Positions 7,589 to 9,968 of a DNA stretch of 9,968 nucleotides are shown piece by piece (positions within the stretch are counted from its first letter, which is position 1; each line of letters opens with the position of its first letter). The position numbers and the translations under genes are program-made. Below the pieces are notes generated by a model. The model was not told where the DNA came from. It did not search any database and saw only the letters and a list, made by a program, of their open reading frames with translations. The stretch is from contig CANRMO010000087.1 of assembly GCA_947631755.1 (NCBI GenBank), positions 1-9,968 of the forward strand, written 5' to 3'. Origin of the DNA: an uncultured Lachnospiraceae bacterium. Its GTDB lineage: Bacteria; Bacillota; Clostridia; Lachnospirales; Lachnospiraceae.

Positions 7589-7672
7589 ATCCCCCCTTCC
7601 CTACAGCATATGTCGAACCAGCGGTTTCGATACCGGAACCGCTCACACATATGATCTGTAACCAAGGGGGAT
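7589..7672 (-). promoter_or_regulatory. Long nested inverted repeat in the zupT leader that overlaps its ribosome-binding site
   Basis: Four arm pairs nest in order around a 10-base loop (7627-7636). From outside in, on the plus strand: ATCCCCCCTT (7589-7598) with AAGGGGGAT (7664-7672, one unpaired C on the left); TACAG (7602-7606) with CTGTA (7656-7660); CATATGT (7607-7613) with ACATATG (7647-7653); AGCGGTT (7620-7626) with AACCGCT (7637-7643). That is about 28 base pairs with small internal loops. In the transcript the 3' outer arm is AAGGGGGG, the zupT Shine-Dalgarno sequence, and the partner arm begins 14 bases after the cysK stop. Only four U follow the stem, then the ATG region, so a terminator role is less likely than control of translation. 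A DNA operator or a small mobile palindrome are alternatives. It matches no riboswitch class I know. Confidence 0.7.
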
Positions 7673-7686
7673 ATGCAGGAGCGTTT

Positions 7687-8589
7687 TTACAGCAGTCCGG
7701 TACTGAAATACCGCTCCATGCGGTCAGCCAGCACCGTTGCCACAACTTTGTCCTCACCGTATTTTTTCAGAATCTCTTTTGCCGCCCACACATTGGCGCC
7801 GGAAGATGTCCCACAGAGCAGCCCCTGGACTCTGGCAAGCTCCCGCGTTGTCTCAATGGCATCCTCATCCGTCACCGTGGCGATGTCATCGATTAGGGAC
7901 GTATCAAGCACAGCCGGGACAAATCCGTCACCGATCCCCTGGATACTGTGCAGTCCCGGTTCGTCCCCGAGAAGAGCGGATACATTTTTCGGCTCTACCG
8001 CTACTATCTTTACCCCGGGATTTTTTTCTTTCAGATACCGTCCGATCCCCTGCAGTGTGCCGCCGCTTCCGAGACCAGACACAAAGATATCCACTCTGCC
8101 TCCGATCTGCTCATACAGCTCCGGGGCTGTCGTCCGGTAATGAATCTCTGGATTGTCCGGATTTTCAAACTGCTGCGGCATAAATGCATTGCCGATCTCC
8201 CGGATCAGCTCCTCTGCCTTTTCCACGGAGCCGCCAATGCTCAGCTCCGGCGGCGTCAGAACCAGTTCCGCCCCCAGAGAGCGGATGATCTTCTTTCGCT
8301 CTTCACTCATATTTTCCGGCATGACAATGATCACCCGGTATCCTTTCCGGACTCCCACAAAAGCAAGGCCAATCCCGGTATTGCCAGACGTCGGCTCAAC
8401 AATTGTCATACCCGGTCTCAGAGCTCCGCTCTTCTCTGCCTGTTCCACCATATTTTTTGCCACCCGGTCTTTGATACTGCCGCCCGGATTTAAAAATTCT
8501 GCCTTTGCAAAAATATTCAGCCCCGTCGTTCCCTTTAAGCTGACAAGCGGCGTATTTCCGATCAGATCGATCACATTTTCATAATACAT
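7687..8589 (-). CDS. cysK: Cysteine synthase (O-acetylserine sulfhydrylase)
   Basis: The product has 300 residues and is a PLP-dependent fold-type II enzyme that converts O-acetylserine and sulfide to cysteine and acetate in the cytoplasm. Visible landmarks are IGNTPLV (10-16), the PLP lysine K40 in GGSIKDR (36-42), the substrate-binding SGNTG loop (68-72), NPEIHYRTTAPE (146-157), the PLP-phosphate loop GSGGT (174-178), IQGIGDGFVP (216-225) and GTSSGAN (260-266) with the pyridine-contact Ser. The C-terminus RYFSTGLL is typical of clostridial CysK. Length and motifs fit CysK; CysM or a cystathionine beta-synthase-like role is less likely. The ATG at 8587-8589 fits the family's usual N-terminus. 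An upstream in-frame extension would run through the promoter. AGGGG lies 11 bases upstream, with AGAAG closer. A strong promoter gives a leader of only about 24 bases, so there is no room for a T-box or SAM riboswitch. Confidence 0.96.
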   Translation of the reverse strand: MYYENVIDLIGNTPLVSLKGTTGLNIFAKAEFLNPGGSIKDRVAKNMVEQAEKSGALRPGMTIVEPTSGNTGIGLAFVGVRKGYRVIIVMPENMSEERKKIIRSLGAELVLTPPELSIGGSVEKAEELIREIGNAFMPQQFENPDNPEIHYRTTAPELYEQIGGRVDIFVSGLGSGGTLQGIGRYLKEKNPGVKIVAVEPKNVSALLGDEPGLHSIQGIGDGFVPAVLDTSLIDDIATVTDEDAIETTRELARVQGLLCGTSSGANVWAAKEILKKYGEDKVVATVLADRMERYFSTGLL

Positions 8590-8619
8590 ATTCTTCTGTT
8601 TCCCCTGATTTTTTTTATT

Positions 8620-8648
8620 ATTATATAGTATATGATTCATTTTTTCAA
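8620..8648 (-). promoter_or_regulatory. Strong sigma-A type promoter of cysK
   Basis: On the minus strand, TTGAAA (8643-8648) and a perfect TATAAT (8620-8625) are separated by exactly 17 AT-rich bases. The expected start point is near 8613, about 24 bases before the cysK ATG. The promoter lies inside the 107-base gap after the upstream surface protein gene. It probably drives cysK, zupT and perhaps the lipoprotein gene. Confidence 0.85.
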
Positions 8649-8696
8649 CTATTATAACGCGGCGGCGCCATTGTCTCTGCCAGGGCAACAGCTATG

Positions 8697-9968
8697 TCAG
8701 AATGAAATCCTCTTTTTCTTCCCCCCCGCCCTGCGCACCATTTTCCGGTATTTCGCCCTCTGTTTTTTCGGCGCGCGGATGCGGATCTTCTTTGCCTTTC
8801 TCAGTGATTTTTTCTTTATCGATTTTAGTTTAAAATATTTTCCGTTCAGGAAAACTTTGTGGCGGATCACAACTTTCTTTCTCGTAATTGCGATCAGCCT
8901 CACCCGGTTTCCCCTTTTATCCGATCTTGTCACCTTATACCGGCAGCCAAAACGCTTGAATATCGTCCCCTTTTTCTCATATTTCTTACTCCAGACGGCC
9001 GTCAGGGTCAGTGAATCTGAATACGCGCAGGAATCAAATGTGAGGCGCGTCTTTTTTGTTATCTTGCTTCCATTAAATTTCCATCCCGTGAGAACATAAT
9101 TTTTCTTTTTTGTCTTTGCCGATGGCAGGAGCCCGGCGCTCCCCCAGGCTATCTCCCGGCGGTCCGGCACTCCCGTTCCTCCCCGCTCATCATAATAGAT
9201 CGTATACGTGCGCACGGCAAAACAGGCATACAGCGTTGGCGTCCCAGCCCCCTCTGTCTCCCCAAAAGCGGCCTGGCAGACTTCCCTGTATGTTGTCTCA
9301 TCCGTCACCGGCATACCACCCTCTGCCGCAGTGTACCACCCGGTAAATTTATAGCCGGGCAGCGCAGGTTCCCGCAGATCATCAAGCAGATCCGCCTCAT
9401 TCCACGAAAAAGTTTTATCCCGGCCATAGGCCGGAACGCGGCTGACTTTCTTTTTCAGCGATGGCGGAAGCGCCAGTTCAACATTCAATTTCAGCCCGCC
9501 CTTTTCCGCCCACACCGCCTGTAACACCGTACTGTCCTTTTCGCTGTCGCCGGATGCCTCTCCGTAGGTGATCCCGGACGCATTGGCCTCTGTTATGAGA
9601 AGCCCGCTCTCCGTCTTCCAGCCTGCCAGACTGTAACCGCTCCGCCGGGGCGCACTTTCCCCAGAAGGAATCAGATCTGCCGACCACCAGTCTGCTCCCC
9701 CCTCTCTCTCCCTGCCATCCAGGCTGCTCCCCTCTGCCCGGTAGATAACCCGGTAATTCTTTTTCTCCCAGCCGGCATACAGCGTGAGATTATCCGTCAA
9801 TACACTGCCAAATACATGGGGCGTCCTCTTTTCTTTGTCTCTGTACCAGCCGGTAAACCGATAACCATCCCATTCTGGCTTCTCCGGCTCCACATCGCTC
9901 TGGCCCTCTCCAAAAAACTGTGGCAGGACCCGAGCTCCCCCGTCCATATCGTAAGATTCGCGGATGCC
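8697..9968 (-). CDS. Surface protein with InlB-type (Listeria-Bacteroides) repeats, 3' part
   Basis: The frame is open from the window edge to a TGA at 8697-8699, giving 423 residues. The reading continues past the Met at 9947, so the true start is outside. Counting from the edge, four Flg_new-type (PF09479) repeats are visible, each with a GY..(T/A)GW motif and a closing W or F: GYRFTGWY (35-42) to YAGW (64-67), GYSLAGWK (111-118) to QAVW (150-153), GYKFTGWY (205-212) to YACF (247-250), and YVLTGWKF (291-298) to TAVW (323-326). Such repeats occur in secreted or cell-wall proteins. The last about 90 residues (334-423) are very basic. They contain GKYFKLKSIKKKSLRKAKKI and RAKYRKMVRRAG, which resemble the closing cap of LRR_5 surface proteins. 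No LPXTG or membrane anchor is present at the C-terminus. Ligand and role are unknown. Confidence 0.88.
   Translation of the reverse strand, partial: GIRESYDMDGGARVLPQFFGEGQSDVEPEKPEWDGYRFTGWYRDKEKRTPHVFGSVLTDNLTLYAGWEKKNYRVIYRAEGSSLDGREREGGADWWSADLIPSGESAPRRSGYSLAGWKTESGLLITEANASGITYGEASGDSEKDSTVLQAVWAEKGGLKLNVELALPPSLKKKVSRVPAYGRDKTFSWNEADLLDDLREPALPGYKFTGWYTAAEGGMPVTDETTYREVCQAAFGETEGAGTPTLYACFAVRTYTIYYDERGGTGVPDRREIAWGSAGLLPSAKTKKKNYVLTGWKFNGSKITKKTRLTFDSCAYSDSLTLTAVWSKKYEKKGTIFKRFGCRYKVTRSDKRGNRVRLIAITRKKVVIRHKVFLNGKYFKLKSIKKKSLRKAKKIRIRAPKKQRAKYRKMVRRAGGKKKRISF

Noticed and set aside
7585..7665. In-frame upstream start for zupT at 7665
   Set aside because: The extension encodes a Cys/Arg-rich stretch not seen in ZIP proteins and lies within the inverted repeat; the ATG at 7584 has AAGGGGGG at good spacing.
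7589..7672. The inverted repeat as an intrinsic terminator for cysK
   Set aside because: Only four U follow the stem before the zupT start, and the stem includes the zupT ribosome site. Partial attenuation remains possible but a simple terminator is not the best reading.
8626..8642. ATCATAT in the cysK promoter spacer resembling ATCATATG in the zupT dyad, as a shared operator
   Set aside because: Seven AT-rich bases recur easily by chance and the cysK copy is not part of an inverted repeat.
8651..8656. A second TATAAT in front of cysK
   Set aside because: No acceptable -35 sequence lies 16-18 bases upstream (CAGAGA at 17), and the neighbouring promoter is far better.
8590..8688. In-frame upstream start for cysK at 8688
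   Set aside because: It would run through the promoter at 8620-8648 and adds residues absent from the CysK family.

Overview
The window reads as a stretch of a Gram-positive Clostridia chromosome, most likely Lachnospiraceae. This rests on Gram-positive Shine-Dalgarno sequences, sigma-A type promoters, a lipobox lipoprotein, an HD-GYP/GGDEF membrane protein of clostridial style, and secreted proteins with Listeria-Bacteroides repeats, an Ig-like Big_2 domain and very basic C-terminal tails. The family placement is inference from protein style; no rRNA or other phylogenetic marker is present. No tRNA, rRNA, CRISPR array, insertion sequence or phage gene was seen.

Seven protein genes occupy almost the whole window and all lie on the minus strand, so transcription runs from high to low coordinates. 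In that order they are: the 3' part of a surface protein with four InlB-type repeats (9968-8697, cut by the window edge); cysK, cysteine synthase (8589-7687); a ZIP-family metal transporter resembling ZupT (7584-6712); a 727-residue lipoprotein built from two similar halves (6656-4473); a 721-residue membrane HD-GYP plus GGDEF cyclic-di-GMP protein (4344-2179); a secreted family-10 glycosyl-hydrolase-like protein with a C-terminal Ig-like domain (2125-845); and the 5' part of a membrane-anchored protein of unknown function (801-1, cut by the window edge). Gaps between genes are only 43 to 128 bases, and none holds a convincing intrinsic terminator.

Two promoters can be read directly, one in front of cysK (TTGAAA, 17 bases, TATAAT) and one in front of the HD-GYP/GGDEF gene (TTGTGA, 17 bases, TATACT). 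This suggests two transcription units: cysK-zupT-lipoprotein, and HD-GYP/GGDEF-glycosylhydrolase-anchored protein. The second unit would couple cyclic-di-GMP turnover to extracytoplasmic proteins acting at or near the cell wall. The first puts cysteine synthesis, divalent-metal uptake and a lipoprotein under one promoter; that functional link is speculative.

Two features deserve most attention. The 102-base gap between cysK and zupT is almost entirely a nested inverted repeat of four arms (about 28 base pairs) whose outermost arm contains the zupT ribosome-binding site, so the transcript should be able to hide that site. The cyclic-di-GMP protein also ends in what looks like a second, degenerate GGDEF domain. 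That domain keeps an RxxD inhibitory-site motif at the canonical spacing, whereas the catalytically intact GGDEF domain before it has lost the Asp of that motif.
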